Of a stretch of DNA of 64,000 nucleotides, positions 63,350 through 64,000 are shown piece after piece. Within the stretch, counting starts at the first letter, position 1. Each line of letters starts with the position of its first letter. A program made the position numbers and the translations under genes. The stretch lies in the NCBI RefSeq assembly GCF_009848685.1, contig NZ_WXTX01000011.1:101415-165414 (forward strand), written 5' to 3'. This DNA is from Andreprevotia sp. IGB-42. GTDB taxonomy: Bacteria; Pseudomonadota; Gammaproteobacteria; Burkholderiales; Chitinibacteraceae. The notes beneath the pieces were generated by a model. That model was not told where the DNA came from. It saw only the letters and a list, made by a program, of their open reading frames with translations, and ran no database searches.

Positions 63350-63868
63350 TTATTTCTCACAAATCAGTTTGTGCAGGTAGTCGGGCCTGCTGCCGGCTGC
63401 AAACGGAATCTGCTCACTGAAGCCCATTTCATTTTCATCATGGGGCTTGCCCAGATATTGCGTTGCGCTGATGTCCACCACGTGTTTGAGACCATCTTCG
63501 CTACTGCTTACTACTTCTGCATCGCGTAGCCACGCCACGGACTGCTCGGTACAAATGATGCGCACGGCAGTACTGACGAAATGGCCTTCGCGCTGGGTGC
63601 TCAGCAGCACCGGCAGTTCCGCCATGAATCCACCCGATTTCAGGTGTTGCCGTTCGCTTTCTGCGCGTTTTGGATCAAGCCAGACTGCGCTGCTATTGGT
63701 CAGCGGAGTGATCAACTTGAACATGCCGTTGACCAGTTTGGGGTTGGCTGCCGGTTCAAGCGAATAGGTGGCGATTTTTACCGCGTGAGCGGGTTCGGTT
63801 GCCAGCTCTGTTGCGGCATGGCTGTTCATGGCTGTGGCAAGCAATGCGCAGGCAATGATGTTTTTCAT
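63350..63868 (-). CDS. Exported protein of unknown function upstream of gspE
   Basis: The 172-residue precursor has a signal peptide (MKNIIACALLATAMNSHAAT, cut near residue 19). The mature part includes KLITPLTNSSAVWLDPKRAE, QHLKSGGFMAELPVLLSTQR and VRIICTEQSVAWLRDAEVVS, and looks like a surface-adhesin-E-like small periplasmic beta-sandwich, but I cannot name the family with confidence. Two Cys could form a disulfide. The start at 63868 has GGAG 6 nt upstream. It lies 176 bp before gspE on the same strand. Confidence 0.7.
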   Translation of the reverse strand: MKNIIACALLATAMNSHAATELATEPAHAVKIATYSLEPAANPKLVNGMFKLITPLTNSSAVWLDPKRAESERQHLKSGGFMAELPVLLSTQREGHFVSTAVRIICTEQSVAWLRDAEVVSSSEDGLKHVVDISATQYLGKPHDENEMGFSEQIPFAAGSRPDYLHKLICEK

Positions 63869-63945
63869 GAATGGCTCCAGAAAATGAGCTGGTGCATCGC
63901 TGTGCACACGTGATGAAGGAGGTTTACTGGAATGGCAGGCAACAA

Positions 63946-63973
63946 AAAACCGGGGGGTTGCCCCCCCGGTTCT
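63946..63973 (-). terminator. Rho-independent terminator of a gene to the right of the window
   Basis: AACCGGGGGG (63949-63958) and CCCCCCCGGTT (to 63971) form a very stable stem around TTG. On the minus strand a T run (63951-63946) follows. It probably ends a minus-strand gene whose last codons lie near the right edge. Confidence 0.8.
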
Positions 63974-64000
63974 ACGAGCGTCAGCTAATGCTGATGCAAC

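Overview
The window reads as a stretch of ordinary chromosome from a GC-rich Betaproteobacterium, most probably in Neisseriales (Chromobacteriaceae/Chitinibacteraceae-like). This placement is inference from gene content, not from a marker gene. It rests on a hybrid peroxiredoxin-glutaredoxin gene beside a lipoamide-dehydrogenase-like gene, a betaproteobacterial DsbA/SPOR pair, an FtrABCD iron importer, and a type II secretion cluster. No rRNA, tRNA, CRISPR array, prophage, transposase or replication origin was recognised. Coding density is high on both strands.

Layout. 1-4.5 kb: a truncated unknown gene, then a minus-strand purine cluster (purE, small membrane protein, purK, AlkD-like repair protein, GNAT). 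4.5-8.2 kb: an intergenic small-RNA candidate, an unusual sensor-like membrane protein, a hexapeptide acetyltransferase, a six-helix chemoreceptor and a possible 42-residue membrane protein. 8.3-13.7 kb: EamA transporter, BenE transporter, a LysR regulator divergent from two exported NTF2-like proteins, and nudC. 13.7-16.4 kb: a tightly overlapping minus-strand operon in which two members look damaged, an epimerase with an in-frame amber codon and a frameshifted hydrolase-like gene. 16.5-21 kb: ABC exporter, TauE-type permease, HIT protein, exported DUF4034-like protein. 21-25.6 kb: lipoamide-dehydrogenase-like gene, three 39-bp tandem repeats, the Prx-Grx gene with a perfect FNR-type site upstream, and an exported alkylsulfatase.

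25.8-33.3 kb: a MarR-controlled EmrAB/outer-membrane-factor tripartite efflux operon plus a second MFS gene and a divergent LysR. 33.4-35.6 kb: rsuA, dsbA and an FtsN-like SPOR protein. 35.9-39.2 kb: the ftrABCD ferrous iron uptake operon. 39.3-47 kb: argH, an ElaA-like acetyltransferase, an orphan lipoyl-like/E3-binding protein lacking the lipoylated lysine, YdcZ, YegP, YejK, PhnA and rlhA. 47-51 kb: two overlapping lipoprotein genes, a gene-poor gap, and thiC with a TPP riboswitch and a TTG start.

51-57.2 kb: pcm runs into a cell-surface glycan operon (family 2 glycosyltransferase, polyprenyl-phosphate sugar-1-phosphate transferase, rmlBDAC) that makes dTDP-L-rhamnose and probably starts a lipid-linked glycan. 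57.2-63.9 kb: type II secretion genes gspEFGHIJK on the minus strand, without gspC, D, L, M or N in view, preceded by an exported unknown protein.

No clearly new multi-gene system was identified. The observations most worth checking are the small-RNA candidate near 4.6 kb, the FNR-type promoter of the Prx-Grx gene, the chimeric sensor at 4.8-5.9 kb, the lysine-less lipoyl-like protein at 41.4-41.9 kb and the paired gene lesions at 13.7-16.4 kb.
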